64,000 nucleotides of DNA from Pseudescherichia vulneris NBRC 102420 (GTDB taxonomy: Bacteria > Pseudomonadota > Gammaproteobacteria > Enterobacterales > Enterobacteriaceae), in the NCBI RefSeq assembly GCF_000759795.1, contig NZ_BBMZ01000010.1:62001-126000 (forward strand). The letters run 5' to 3'. This document shows positions 9,075 to 17,510 of this stretch, piece by piece. Every line of letters begins with the position of its first letter. The stretch's first letter is position 1. The notes beneath the pieces are model-generated. The model was not told where the DNA came from. It did no database searches and was given only the letters and a program-made list of their open reading frames with translations. Position numbers and translations under genes: made by a program.

Positions 9075-9875
9075 ATGGAGATTACCACTCTTCAGATTGT
9101 GCTGGTGTTCGTCGTAGCCTGTATTGCCGGTATGGAGTCGGTGCTGGATGAATTTCAGTTTCACCGTCCGCTGGTGGCCTGTACGTTAATCGGTATCGTG
9201 CTGGGTGATATGCAAAAAGGCATTATCATCGGCGGTACCCTGGAGATGATCGCCCTCGGCTGGATGAACATCGGTGCGGCGGTCGCGCCGGATGCCGCGC
9301 TGGCTTCCATTATCTCAACCGTGCTGGTTATCGCCGGTGGTCAGAGCATCGGGGCCGGTATCGCGCTGGCTATCCCGCTGGCAGCGGCAGGCCAGGTGCT
9401 GACCATTATCGTTCGTACCATCACCGTGGCTTTCCAGCACGCAGCGGATAAGGCGGCCGAAAACGGCAACCTGACGGCGCTCTCCTGGATCCACGTCTCT
9501 TCCCTGTTCCTGCAGGCAATGCGTATCGCCATCCCGGCGGTGATCGTGGCCTACTCCGTGGGTACCAGTGAAGTACAGAGCATGCTCAACGCCATTCCGG
9601 AAGTGGTGACCAGCGGCCTGAACATCGCCGGTGGCATGATCGTGGTCGTAGGTTATGCGATGGTCATCAACATGATGCGCGCTGGCTACCTGATGCCGTT
9701 CTTCTATCTGGGCTTCGTTACCGCCGCCTTCACCAACTTTAACCTGGTGGCGCTGGGGGTAATCGGTGCCGTGATGGCCATTCTCTACATTCAGCTTAGC
9801 CCGAAATATAACCGCTCGGCGGGCGCGCCTGTTCAGGCTGCCGGTGCTAACGATCTCGATAACGAACTGGATTAA
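9075..9875 (+). CDS. manY: Mannose PTS permease subunit IIC
   Basis: A 266-residue integral membrane protein equal in length to E. coli ManY. It starts MEITTLQIVLVFVVACIAGM and has repeated long hydrophobic segments and the mannose-family IIC motif GGTLEMIALGWMNIGAAVAP. It forms the transmembrane sugar channel with ManZ and is also the complex used by phage lambda DNA injection and some class II bacteriocins in relatives. It lies 61 bp after manX with an AGGAG site and 12 bases before manZ. Confidence 0.97.
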   Translation: MEITTLQIVLVFVVACIAGMESVLDEFQFHRPLVACTLIGIVLGDMQKGIIIGGTLEMIALGWMNIGAAVAPDAALASIISTVLVIAGGQSIGAGIALAIPLAAAGQVLTIIVRTITVAFQHAADKAAENGNLTALSWIHVSSLFLQAMRIAIPAVIVAYSVGTSEVQSMLNAIPEVVTSGLNIAGGMIVVVGYAMVINMMRAGYLMPFFYLGFVTAAFTNFNLVALGVIGAVMAILYIQLSPKYNRSAGAPVQAAGANDLDNELD

Positions 9876-9887
9876 CAGGTGAGCGAC

Positions 9888-10739
9888 ATGGTTGATATAA
9901 CAAAAACGACGTCCGAGAAAAAACTCACGGCTGGCGATATCCGCGGCGTGTTCCTCCGCTCTAACCTCTTCCAGGGGTCGTGGAACTTCGAGCGTATGCA
10001 GGCGCTGGGCTTCTGCTTCTCTATGGTACCGGCTATCAAACGCCTCTACCCGGAGAATAACGAGGCTCGCCGCCAGGCGATCAAACGCCACCTGGAGTTC
10101 TTTAACACTCACCCCTACGTTGCCGCGCCGGTGCTCGGCGTTACCCTGGCGATGGAGGAGCAGCGTGCCAACGGCGCAGAGATCGACGATGGTGCTATCA
10201 ATGGTATCAAAGTTGGTCTGATGGGGCCGCTGGCAGGCGTCGGCGACCCGATCTTCTGGGGTACCGTGCGTCCGGTGTTTGCCGCGCTCGGGGCGGGGAT
10301 CGCCATGAGCGGCAGCCTGCTCGGTCCGCTGCTGTTCTTTATCCTCTTTAACGTGGTGCGCCTGGCAACCCGCTACTACGGCGTTGCCTACGGCTACCGT
10401 AAAGGGGTAGATATCGTTAAAGATATGGGCGGCGGCTTCCTGCAAAAGCTGACCGAGGGGGCGTCAATCCTCGGCCTGTTTGTCATGGGGGCGCTGGTAA
10501 ACAAGTGGACGCATGTTAATATCCCGCTGGTGGTGTCGGAGATCACCGACCAGACCGGGAAAACTAACGTCACCACCGTGCAGACGATCCTTGACCAGCT
10601 GATGCCGGGCCTGGTACCGCTGCTGTTGACCTTCGCCTGCATGTGGCTGCTGCGTAAGAAAGTGAACCCGCTGTGGATCATCGTTGGCTTCTTCGTCATC
10701 GGTATCGCGGGTTACGCCGTGGGCCTGCTCGGCCTGTAA
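9888..10739 (+). CDS. manZ: Mannose PTS permease subunit IID
   Basis: A 283-residue membrane protein of the IID family. Motifs include FLRSNLFQGSWNFERMQALG and DGAINGIKVGLMGPLAGVGD, with C-terminal membrane segments. I choose ATG 9888 because AGGTGAG lies five bases upstream. The GTG at 9879 would leave no room for a ribosome site and is only four bases past the manY stop. It completes the mannose permease and is followed by a strong terminator. Confidence 0.95.
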   Translation: MVDITKTTSEKKLTAGDIRGVFLRSNLFQGSWNFERMQALGFCFSMVPAIKRLYPENNEARRQAIKRHLEFFNTHPYVAAPVLGVTLAMEEQRANGAEIDDGAINGIKVGLMGPLAGVGDPIFWGTVRPVFAALGAGIAMSGSLLGPLLFFILFNVVRLATRYYGVAYGYRKGVDIVKDMGGGFLQKLTEGASILGLFVMGALVNKWTHVNIPLVVSEITDQTGKTNVTTVQTILDQLMPGLVPLLLTFACMWLLRKKVNPLWIIVGFFVIGIAGYAVGLLGL

Positions 10740-10754
10740 ACGGTAAATGTTACG

Positions 10755-10778
10755 CCGGGGGCACTGCCCCCGGTTTTT
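10755..10778 (+). terminator. Rho-independent terminator of manXYZ
   Basis: A perfect 8-bp stem CCGGGGGC/GCCCCCGG with loop ACT is followed by TTTTT, 15 bases after manZ. Confidence 0.9.
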
Positions 10779-10793
10779 ATTTCTGGAGGATGA

Positions 10794-11252
10794 ATGTCGT
10801 TAACGGACTACGTGCTGGTGCTGTGCGTGGCTGGGCTGCTGGCTTACGCTATCTATGACGAGTTTATTATGCCGCGCCGCCACGGCGCGACGCTGCTCAC
10901 CGCTCCCCTGCTGCGCCGCAGCCGCGCCGACAGCGTAATCTTCACCGGCCTGCTGGCTATCCTTATCTATAATAACGTCACTCATCATGGTGCTATTTTA
11001 ACCACGTGGCTATTATCTATGCTGGCGCTGGTGGTTATATATCTTTTCTGGATCCGCGCCCCAAAAATCATCTTCAAAGAAAATGGGTTTTTCTTCGCGA
11101 ATATCTGGATTGAATATGGGCGTATTAACGCGATGCAGCTATCGGAAGATGGTGTGCTGGTCGTGCAATTAGAGCAGCGACGTCTGCTGATCCGTGTACG
11201 AAATATCGACGATCTGGAAAAAATCTACAGGATTATGGTTAAAACTCAATAA
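10794..11252 (+). CDS. yobD: YobD, DUF986 membrane protein
   Basis: A 152-residue inner-membrane protein matching E. coli YobD (DUF986, unknown function). It has an N-terminal hydrophobic helix (about 5-22), two more near 45-80, and a soluble C-terminal part rich in charged residues ([20 protein letters not shown]). The start is ATG with GGAGGA six bases upstream. It follows the manXYZ terminator closely, so readthrough may express it. Its stop abuts the first MntR-like box of the mntP region. Confidence 0.9.
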   Translation: MSLTDYVLVLCVAGLLAYAIYDEFIMPRRHGATLLTAPLLRRSRADSVIFTGLLAILIYNNVTHHGAILTTWLLSMLALVVIYLFWIRAPKIIFKENGFFFANIWIEYGRINAMQLSEDGVLVVQLEQRRLLIRVRNIDDLEKIYRIMVKTQ

Positions 11253-11255
11253 GTT

Positions 11256-11279
11256 AAAATATAGCCATGACTATGTTTT
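11256..11279. promoter_or_regulatory. MntR box 1 upstream of mntP
   Basis: The imperfect palindrome around TATAGCCATGACTATG matches the MntR consensus (ACATAGC...GCTATGT). It begins only a few bases after the yobD stop. Confidence 0.7.
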
Positions 11280-11296
11280 TGATATACTCACACCCT

Positions 11297-11320
11297 AAAA
11301 CATAGCCATGGCTATATTAT
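11297..11320. promoter_or_regulatory. MntR box 2 upstream of mntP
   Basis: A second copy, ACATAGCCATGGCTATAT, has its centre 41 bp (about four helical turns) from box 1. A -10-like TATACT (11283-11288) lies between them. E. coli mntP is activated by MntR with manganese (established). Confidence 0.75.
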
Positions 11321-11373
11321 TCCCCCTGCAATTCATCATCTTTTTTAACGTTATTTTCACCCTTTCAGCTAAA

Positions 11374-11388
11374 TGAAAATCGTTATCA
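11374..11388. promoter_or_regulatory. Fur-box-like sequence upstream of mntP
   Basis: TGAAAATCGTTATCA differs from the 7-1-7 Fur core TGATAATCATTATCA at only two positions. It lies downstream of the MntR boxes and upstream of the riboswitch. Confidence 0.5.
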
Positions 11389-11454
11389 ATAGCACAGCGA
11401 AATAATGAACTCCGGTTATTGTTTTAGTTTATCAAAATATGTTAAGGTTGCGCC

Positions 11455-11625
11455 CGTCGTTGGGGAGTAGCCAATTTCCTGTTCCCGGAAATGTGCGTGT
11501 CAACATACTCGTTGCAAAACGTGGCACGTACGGATCGAATAGCTGACGCTGTTCGGTCAGGCGAGACCATAGACGCATCAACTGCTGATTACTGGGGGCA
11601 GTGATGTGTCATATGGATTTCCCGG
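11455..11625 (+). ncRNA. yybP-ykoY manganese riboswitch of mntP
   Basis: The mntP leader contains the yybP-ykoY signature: TTGGGGAGTAGCC opening the aptamer, then the paired arms and the loop segment CTGACGC...GGTCAGGCGAGACCATAGACG. In enterobacteria this riboswitch precedes mntP and alx; Mn2+ binding exposes the ribosome site (established). The boundaries are approximate. Together with the MntR and Fur boxes it explains most of the 386 bp between yobD and mntP. Confidence 0.88.
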
Positions 11626-11638
11626 TCAGGACGCTTGT

Positions 11639-12205
11639 ATGAACCTATCCGCTACCCTGCTGCTCGCTTTTGGCATGTCGATGGATGCCTTTGCCGCCTC
11701 TATTGGTAAAGGTGCGACGCTGCACAAACCCAAATTTTCTGACGCCCTGCGTACCGGATTGATCTTCGGCTTCATTGAGACGCTGACCCCGCTGCTAGGC
11801 TGGGGCTTAGGCATGCTCGCCAGCCAGTTTGTGCTGGAGTGGAACCACTGGATTGCCTTCTTGCTGCTGGTATTTTTAGGTGGTCGAATGGTGCTGGAGG
11901 GCCTGCGCTGCCAGCCTGATGAAGAGCTCACTCCGCTGCGCCGCCACAGCTTCTGGCTGCTGGTCACGACGGCCATCGCCACCAGCCTGGACGCCATGGC
12001 CGTCGGCGTCGGTCTGGCGTTCTTGCACGTTAATATTATCACCACCGCGCTCGCCATCGGCTGCGCCACCCTGATTATGTCCACCCTCGGTATGATGATC
12101 GGCAAGTTTATCGGCCCGCTGCTAGGCAAACGGGCCGAGATCCTCGGTGGCGTAGTGCTGATCGGTATCGGCATCCAGATCCTCTGGAGCCACTTCGCCC
12201 CTTAA
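11639..12205 (+). CDS. mntP: Manganese efflux pump MntP
   Basis: A 188-residue inner-membrane exporter, exactly the E. coli MntP length. It has six predicted helices and duplicated acidic motifs: [18 protein letters not shown] in helix 1 and [15 protein letters not shown] in the second half, whose Asp residues are needed for transport. It removes excess Mn2+. I start at ATG 11639 ([12 protein letters not shown]) with AGGA eight bases upstream. The last four bases overlap the end of rlmA, which is convergent. Confidence 0.95.
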   Translation: MNLSATLLLAFGMSMDAFAASIGKGATLHKPKFSDALRTGLIFGFIETLTPLLGWGLGMLASQFVLEWNHWIAFLLLVFLGGRMVLEGLRCQPDEELTPLRRHSFWLLVTTAIATSLDAMAVGVGLAFLHVNIITTALAIGCATLIMSTLGMMIGKFIGPLLGKRAEILGGVVLIGIGIQILWSHFAP

Positions 12206-13017
12206 GCGTCGCGCTGCCAGCACTGAATGCTGAAATCTGCCTCGCAGCTGAACTGGGTCATCTCCTGCAGCGTCTGCCACACCTGCGGCTTCGCCCGCCA
12301 GGCAAACGGCGTCATCTGCAACAGCGCCACGGCTTCGGTGCCGCTTAGCGTCATTCCGTAGCCTGGCGAGTGCTGCTCCCGCAGAGTAAACCCCGCCAGC
12401 TGTTCGCTCTGCGGAGCATGCAGCTGCACCTCGTCATAGATCAGCCCTTTTAGCTCTACCAGATGCCGTGGCCCCGGCGCGGCGGTAATCACCCATCCTC
12501 CCGGTTTCACTACCCGCGCCAGCTCCTCCGCTTTACAGGGTGCATAGATGCGCACCACGGCGTCGAGGGTTTGCGCCTCAAACGGCAGGCGGTGGCTGGA
12601 GGCTACGCAGAACATCGCCTGCGGATAGCGCTTCGCCGCCGCGCGAACTGCCGCCCGGGAGACGTCGAGACCAAAGGTCTGGGCCCCGTGCTGGCGAGCG
12701 ATATCGGCGAAGGCGTGGGTGTAGTACCCCTCGCCACAACCAATATCCAGCAGCGCCTCGGCCTTCTCCGGCAGGTGGGCATCCAGCAGATCGCTTAGCG
12801 TCTGGCGCAGCGGCAGGTAGTGCCCGGCGTCGAGAAAAGCACGTCGGGCCTGCATCATCTCTGCACTGTCACCCGGATCGCGTGAACGCTTATGCTGCAC
12901 CGGCAGCAGGTTGACGTATCCCTCTTTCGCTATATCAAACTGGTGCCGCTGCGGGCAGACGTAGGTTTTATCAGTACGCAGCAGCGGCGCGTGGCATAGC
13001 GGACAGGTGAAGGACAT
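12202..13017 (-). CDS. rlmA: 23S rRNA (guanine-745-N1)-methyltransferase
   Basis: A 271-residue enzyme (269 in E. coli RlmA/RrmA). It has an N-terminal zinc ribbon (CPLC...CPQRH within residues 5-25) and a Rossmann methyltransferase domain with the SAM motif [15 protein letters not shown] (the first residues here are LLDIGCG). It makes m1G745 in helix 35 of 23S rRNA. I use ATG 13017 (MSFTCPLC), which has GGAG upstream; an in-frame extension of 14 residues is not family-like. It overlaps the mntP end and lies 62 bp after the FtsI paralogue on the same strand. Confidence 0.95.
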   Translation of the reverse strand: MSFTCPLCHAPLLRTDKTYVCPQRHQFDIAKEGYVNLLPVQHKRSRDPGDSAEMMQARRAFLDAGHYLPLRQTLSDLLDAHLPEKAEALLDIGCGEGYYTHAFADIARQHGAQTFGLDVSRAAVRAAAKRYPQAMFCVASSHRLPFEAQTLDAVVRIYAPCKAEELARVVKPGGWVITAAPGPRHLVELKGLIYDEVQLHAPQSEQLAGFTLREQHSPGYGMTLSGTEAVALLQMTPFAWRAKPQVWQTLQEMTQFSCEADFSIQCWQRDA

Positions 13018-13079
13018 AACAACTCCGGGCAGAGAGAAAGGGCGAAAGTGTAACGCCAATTGCCGCTGCGGGAAACGTC

Positions 13080-14819
13080 TTAACGCAGCGGATCCGCACC
13101 GCCGAGGGAATTCAGCACCACTAAATGGCTTGAGTCGGGAGCCATCCCGTCAGGCGGGACGTTTTCAGCCCGCAGTACGCTACCCATAATTTCACTAAAT
13201 ACCGGAGCCGATACTGCCCCGCCATAGTAAGCGCCGTTTTGCGGATCGTTTATCACCACCGCTAGAGCATATTTAGGCGCGCTGGCAGGGGCAACGCCAG
13301 CGGTATAGGCCACGTACTTATTCACGTATTTGCCGTTCTCGTCGATCTTCTTAGCGGTGCCGGTTTTCACCGCCACGCGGTAGTCGCGCACGGCGGCTTT
13401 AGTCCCACCTCCGCCCGGCAGAGCCACGCTCTCCATCATGTGTTCAACCTCATGCACAATCTCCTGCGGCATCACCTGCTTCCCGACGACCGGCGGATCG
13501 ACGCGGGTGATAGAGAGCGGGCGCGCCAGGCCATAGCTGCCGATAGTGGCATAGACGTGGGCCAGCTGTAGGGGCGTGACCATTAGGCCATAGCCAAACG
13601 AGAAGGTGGCACGATCGAGCTGGCCCCAGTATTTACGCACCGGCAGGACGCCGCTGCTCTCCCCGGTCAGCCCCAGTCCCGTTGACGTACCAAAGCCAAA
13701 CGCTTTATAGGTATCCAGCAGGCGCTGGATCGGCATTGCCAGCGACAGGTGCGACACGCCGGTATCACTCGATTTTTGCAGGATGCCGGTGAGGGTCAGC
13801 TCCGGATAGTATCCCACGTCGCGGATGCGGTGGCCGTCGAGGGTATAGGGATGGGTGTCGACCACGCTATCCGGCCGAACGATACCCTCTTTAAGCGCCG
13901 CCATCAGCACCATCGGCTTCACCGTTGAGCCGGGTTCAAACGTATCGCTGATGGCGCGGTTGCGAAAGTCATCGAGGGTCGCGCCGCTGCGGTTGTTGGG
14001 GTTGAAATCAGGATAGCTGGCCATCGCCAGGATTTCGCCGGTCTGGATACGCACCAGCACCGCCGCGCCGGATTCGGCTTTATTCCAGCTGACGGCATTA
14101 TCCAGCGCGTCCTCGGTGAGGGTTTGCAGGCGCTTATCGATGCTTAACATCAGCGTGTGCGCCGGCACGACAGGCGTTTCGGTCATATTCTCGATGACGT
14201 GTCCGTGGCGATCTTTGCGCACCCGGCGCAGACCGGGCTTGCCGATCAGCTGGGCGTTAAAACTCTTCTCAACGCCCTCGATCCCCTGCCCGTCCACGTT
14301 GGTAAAGCCAATCAGGTTAGCGGCGACGTGCCCGCTGGGGTAAAAGCGGCGCGACTCCTCCTGCAAATTGATGCCCGGCAAGTTAAGGTTATCAATCCAT
14401 TTTGCCTGCTGCGGATCGAGCTGGCGAGCAAGGTAAATAAAGCGGGAATGCGGGTTATGCCGGATGCGTTCGGCAATCTCGCTCAGCGGCATATGCAGGG
14501 CGCTGGCCAGCGCCTGCCAGCGTGAGTTCACACTTACCCCACCGCTGCTGTTAATGACTTTAGGATCGGCCCAGATCGCACTGACCGGCACGCTCACTGC
14601 CAGCGGCAGTCCGTTGCGATCGACGATCATTCCCCGGGGCGGGACTATCTTCTCTTCCCGAATTGACCGCATATCCTCCTCTTTAACCAGCTTTTCCGGC
14701 GAGACGACCTGCAGCCAGGCCGTTCGGCCCAGCAGCAGGCCCAGCGCACAGATAATGGCCACGCAGAGCAAGGCAAAACGCAGAGGGGTATAGTTGCTGG
14801 AAAGAGGATTTTTTTTCAC
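13080..14819 (-). CDS. FtsI/PBP3-like peptidoglycan transpeptidase (second copy type)
   Basis: A 579-residue class B penicillin-binding protein, clearly related to FtsI but not ftsI by location. It has an N-terminal membrane anchor (about 15-32), a pedestal domain containing [17 protein letters not shown], and a transpeptidase domain with Ser298 in EPGSTVKP and KTGT at 485-488. The second motif is S350-S-D instead of the S-x-N of FtsI. The position next to rlmA and cspC matches the Salmonella PBP3SAL gene, a division transpeptidase used at acidic pH (from memory). K-12 has no gene here. The start is GTG after AGGAG. It likely supports septal cross-linking under special conditions. Confidence 0.88.
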   Translation of the reverse strand: MKKNPLSSNYTPLRFALLCVAIICALGLLLGRTAWLQVVSPEKLVKEEDMRSIREEKIVPPRGMIVDRNGLPLAVSVPVSAIWADPKVINSSGGVSVNSRWQALASALHMPLSEIAERIRHNPHSRFIYLARQLDPQQAKWIDNLNLPGINLQEESRRFYPSGHVAANLIGFTNVDGQGIEGVEKSFNAQLIGKPGLRRVRKDRHGHVIENMTETPVVPAHTLMLSIDKRLQTLTEDALDNAVSWNKAESGAAVLVRIQTGEILAMASYPDFNPNNRSGATLDDFRNRAISDTFEPGSTVKPMVLMAALKEGIVRPDSVVDTHPYTLDGHRIRDVGYYPELTLTGILQKSSDTGVSHLSLAMPIQRLLDTYKAFGFGTSTGLGLTGESSGVLPVRKYWGQLDRATFSFGYGLMVTPLQLAHVYATIGSYGLARPLSITRVDPPVVGKQVMPQEIVHEVEHMMESVALPGGGGTKAAVRDYRVAVKTGTAKKIDENGKYVNKYVAYTAGVAPASAPKYALAVVINDPQNGAYYGGAVSAPVFSEIMGSVLRAENVPPDGMAPDSSHLVVLNSLGGADPLR

Positions 14820-14957
14820 CTTGGCTCCTGAAACGGATTAACCCGCTGATTTGACAGGAAACAAGACCAGAAAGGGAAAAAAGTGTGCTAATAACGGTAT
14901 GGCTTTGCAACAAAAGAAGAATGGAGGGGCTTACAGTAACATTTTGAAAAACAAGCA

Positions 14958-14986
14958 TTAAAAAGCCCCGCACGCGGCGAGGCTTT
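14958..14986 (-). terminator. Terminator of yobF-cspC
   Basis: On the minus strand, AAGCCTCGC-CGCGT-GCGGGGCTT followed by TTT forms a GC-rich hairpin about 45 bases after cspC. Confidence 0.8.
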
Positions 14987-15032
14987 TACGCTGACATTGA
15001 TGCGCTAATCGCGCTCAAGCAGTGGAGGAAAA

Positions 15033-15242
15033 TCAGATAGCAGTAACGTTAACCGCTGCTGGGCCTTTCTGGCCGTCCTGAATTTCGAACTCAACGTTCT
15101 GGCCTTCAGCCAGAGTCTTGAAGCCGTTACCCTGGATTGCAGAGAAGTGCACGAACACGTCTTTGCTGCCGTCAGCAGGAGTAATGAAACCAAAGCCTTT
15201 AGACTCGTTGAACCACTTAACTTGACCTTTAATCTTTGCCAT
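15033..15242 (-). CDS. cspC: Cold-shock-family protein CspC
   Basis: A 69-residue single-OB-fold protein that appears identical to E. coli CspC as I recall it. RNP1 (KGFGFITP) and RNP2 (DVFVHFSAI) RNA-binding motifs are intact. CspC is made at 37 degrees, binds and melts RNA, and stabilises stress mRNAs such as rpoS. The start MAKIKGQV follows AAGGAA on the minus strand; an in-frame codon six bases upstream is less likely. It is the second gene of yobF-cspC, 12 bases after yobF. Confidence 0.97.
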
Positions 15243-15254
15243 TTGCAAAATTCC

Positions 15255-15398
15255 TTAGAGTGTTTTCTTAGCCCGCAGGCATTGACCGAGATGAAACTGA
15301 GACATTACTGCATGAGGCACTAAATAAGGTTCGGCAGAGAAGCAGTATTCAACGACAACGTGTTTACTCAGAACTTCTTTACTGATAATGCCACACAT
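15255..15398 (-). CDS. yobF: YobF, small stress-related protein
   Basis: A 47-codon frame: [20 protein letters not shown] at the N terminus and CLRAKKTL at the end. It matches E. coli YobF (47 residues; [20 protein letters not shown] there), with a divergent middle. Function is unknown; E. coli YobF is a small protein whose level rises in heat and other stresses. It is directly upstream of cspC and co-transcribed. Cysteines at positions 2, 19 and 40 are notable in so short a protein. Confidence 0.85.
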   Translation of the reverse strand: MCGIISKEVLSKHVVVEYCFSAEPYLVPHAVMSQFHLGQCLRAKKTL

Positions 15399-15813
15399 AA
15401 ACAGAACTGTACCTCGTTTAACCTACACCGTGTTATCACATACAACGTTAATTATGGCAAGCCATTTTTAATGATGTCTGGATCTGTCGCACAATTTCAG
15501 CGGCAAGCAGAACAACAGGTGTGCAGCTAACCTAGCGCAGTGATGTCGTTTCGTCCAGCCTGAACTCTACAATGGCTAAATAGAGCATGTCGTTAGCAAT
15601 TTTTGTGCAATAGCTTACTGAAAAATCATGAGAATGGGTGAGTGTAAACGTTTTTGTCCGGTAATCAGAAATGGATAAGTTGACCACCGAATAATTGTTG
15701 CTCAATTAGTGCATCCCCTGCACCAAAATAATGAAAGTTTAATGACACTGCATCAATTCAAAGCAATAAAAACGTTTCGCTAAAAATAATATCGTTTATA
15801 TAACCCCTTCAGG
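15399..15813. other. Gene-free gap between yobF and the MBL-fold gene
   Basis: These 415 bp should hold the yobF-cspC promoter and long leader on the minus strand. The sequence is AT-rich. I see no credible reading frame with a ribosome site, no RNA gene I recognise and no strong terminator after the MBL gene. A PurR-like fragment (GTAAACGTTTTTGTCC) near 15646 is too poor to call. Confidence 0.6.
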
Positions 15814-16830
15814 CTACTCCGCTGCCTGTTTAATAGTCTGGGCATCGAGAGATAAATACTCACCTATTTTCAGGATCCTGAAGTTATCCGTTTGCGTTAC
15901 CGTCTCGCTTAATACCGCTGCCAGCTCGCGGGCTGGCTCGTCTACCGCTTCATCCGCCAGCTCAAAGACGCCCCAGTGGATAGGAAACGCCAGCGGCTCA
16001 CCGATCTGCTGCCAGAGCGACACCGCATGCTGCGGATCCATGTGATGTACGGACATGAACCAGCGTGGGGCATAGGCACCGACCGGTAGCGCAGCGGAAT
16101 CGGGTCGGCCCAGCCGCTCGGGAATGGCCAGCAGGTCCGGCGTGTAGCCGGTGTCGCCAGCAAACCAGAAGCGATGCGCCCGGGATTCTACGACCCAACC
16201 GCACCAGAGTGACCGATCCCTGTCCCACGGCGTACGCATGCTCCAGTGCTGGGCGGGTACGGCGCTTAAGGTCATTCCCTCGAAGGTAAAGCTCTGCCAC
16301 CAGTCGAGCTCGACAACGTGACGCACGCCGTGGCGGCGGCACCAGCGGCCCAGCCCGAGGGGAACAAACAGCGTGACGTCTGGGAAGCGTTTTAGCAGGG
16401 CGCGAATGGTGCGAGTATCGAGATGATCGTAGTGGTTATGCGAAATGAGGATGGCATCCAGCGCAGGCAGATCGCTAACGTTCAGCGGCGCGGGACTTTT
16501 GCGCTGCGGCCCGGTAAAGCGTACCGGGGAGGCACGATTGAAGAAGAGCGGATCCGCCAGCAGATAACAGCCGTCCAGACGGAGCAGCATGCTGGCATGG
16601 CCCAGCCACCAGACCCCGTCCTCGCTGCCGCCTATTTCGGCGCGCTGCCACCACTGCTGAAGAAAAGTGTCGTAGCCGCCCTCGGGAGGATGCGGCAGCC
16701 CGGCGGCGCGGCGCTCTTTTTGCCAGCGCTCAACGTCACCGGGCTGATGCCCACCGGGGGTCAGATTACGAAACCCGGTGGGCGTATGGTGAGTCAGGGC
16801 TGGATTATACCAGGGATTTTTCCATGCCAT
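15814..16830 (-). CDS. MBL-fold metal-dependent hydrolase (NAPE-PLD/UlaG-like)
   Basis: A 338-residue metallo-beta-lactamase-fold protein. The metal-binding motif SHNHYDHLD (His131, His133, Asp135, His136) is intact, with later ligands in FAGDTGY and IHWGVF. The N-terminal WWLGHASMLLRLDG and the overall length resemble the N-acyl-phosphatidylethanolamine phospholipase D-like/UlaG-like branch, so a lipid or phosphoester substrate is possible, but I cannot assign one. No signal peptide is seen. It lies 24 bp after yebO on the same strand, with a GGAAGG-like site, in a place where K-12 has no gene. Confidence 0.85.
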   Translation of the reverse strand: MAWKNPWYNPALTHHTPTGFRNLTPGGHQPGDVERWQKERRAAGLPHPPEGGYDTFLQQWWQRAEIGGSEDGVWWLGHASMLLRLDGCYLLADPLFFNRASPVRFTGPQRKSPAPLNVSDLPALDAILISHNHYDHLDTRTIRALLKRFPDVTLFVPLGLGRWCRRHGVRHVVELDWWQSFTFEGMTLSAVPAQHWSMRTPWDRDRSLWCGWVVESRAHRFWFAGDTGYTPDLLAIPERLGRPDSAALPVGAYAPRWFMSVHHMDPQHAVSLWQQIGEPLAFPIHWGVFELADEAVDEPARELAAVLSETVTQTDNFRILKIGEYLSLDAQTIKQAAE

Positions 16831-16854
16831 CGCTCACCACCCCTTCCAACGCAT

Positions 16855-17145
16855 TTAGCGTTCAGCCACCAAACGGATAAAATCGTCGCCGTCGGTTTGC
16901 ACCGTTGCCGCCGCTTTTGCTTCCGGCTCGGCTTTTTCCGGCGCGTTGGCATCGCAGAGGCGACGCAGCAGCGCGTTCTGTCGTTTTTGCTGATCCAGCA
17001 GCGCCTCAAGCAGTTCAATTTGCTCGTTAGCACGAGAGCTGGCCCGGTTCACAAAAAACCACAGCACCAGCCCAACGACCAGCACCACCAAAGAAATTAC
17101 CAGGGACGCAAGATTGAACGCGCCCGAATTCAGTACTTCGTTCAT
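16855..17145 (-). CDS. yebO: YebO, small single-pass membrane protein
   Basis: A 96-residue protein matching E. coli YebO (95). A hydrophobic helix spans about residues 13-33 (LASLVISLVVLVVGLVLWFF). Then comes a strongly conserved coiled-coil-like stretch, SRANEQIELLEALLDQQKRQ, and the tail DDFIRLVAER. Function is unknown. It follows mgrB by 74 bp on the same strand and precedes the MBL-fold gene, so the three may be partly co-transcribed. Confidence 0.9.
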   Translation of the reverse strand: MNEVLNSGAFNLASLVISLVVLVVGLVLWFFVNRASSRANEQIELLEALLDQQKRQNALLRRLCDANAPEKAEPEAKAAATVQTDGDDFIRLVAER

Positions 17146-17219
17146 TACACCACCTCAATGTTGACGCGCTATCTTACCACTGACATTAAGGAAGGGAATG
17201 ATTCGAAGCAAAAATGCCG

Positions 17220-17363
17220 CTACCAGGGGATAAATTTATTGATAACGCAAATACCGCTGAAAAACTGTACGTCCTGATCGCACATCACATTGAGCATCTG
17301 GGTCCAGAGCATCAGGCAAATTACCAGGATGGCAATCACAAGCAGCCACCGAAACTTTCTCAC
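17220..17363 (-). CDS. mgrB: MgrB, small feedback inhibitor of PhoQ
   Basis: A 47-codon frame starting GTG with GGAGA five bases upstream, as in E. coli. One membrane helix covers about residues 6-24, followed by the periplasmic segment [16 protein letters not shown] and the end FIPW. Cys28 and Cys39, which form the disulfide, and Trp47 are all present, so the protein looks functional. MgrB binds PhoQ in the inner membrane and lowers PhoP activity; its loss is a known route to polymyxin resistance in Klebsiella. Expression is normally PhoP-activated, but I could not identify a clear PhoP box here. Confidence 0.93.
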   Translation of the reverse strand: MRKFRWLLVIAILVICLMLWTQMLNVMCDQDVQFFSGICVINKFIPW

Positions 17364-17479
17364 TCTTCTCTCCGAATCAACGTTTTATGCAAACAGGTTA
17401 CTCCCGGCATATTAAACCGGAGCTAACTGTAGCGCTATTTGACCTTTCAGGGAACCGCGGTAAAGAGGGGATCAGAGAT

Positions 17480-17504
17480 GAAAACGCCGCGTCTGGCGCG
17501 GCGT
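17480..17504 (-). terminator. Terminator of kdgR
   Basis: On the minus strand, ACGCCGCG-CCAGA-CGCGGCGT is followed by TTTT, seven bases after the kdgR stop. Confidence 0.88.
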
Positions 17505-17510
17505 CTGGTA

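Noticed and set aside
9879-9887. GTG start of manZ nine bases upstream
   Set aside because: This GTG lies inside the AGGTGAG ribosome site that fits ATG 9888.
9315-10445. A 376-codon open frame on the minus strand across manY and manZ
   Set aside because: It is antisense to two strongly conserved membrane genes, is rich in His/Arg/Gln as expected for a shadow frame in GC-rich DNA, and has no ribosome site or family similarity.
17364-17460. PhoP box upstream of mgrB
   Set aside because: Fragments such as GGTTTA and TGTTTG are present, but no pair has the required spacing of the direct repeat, so I did not call it.
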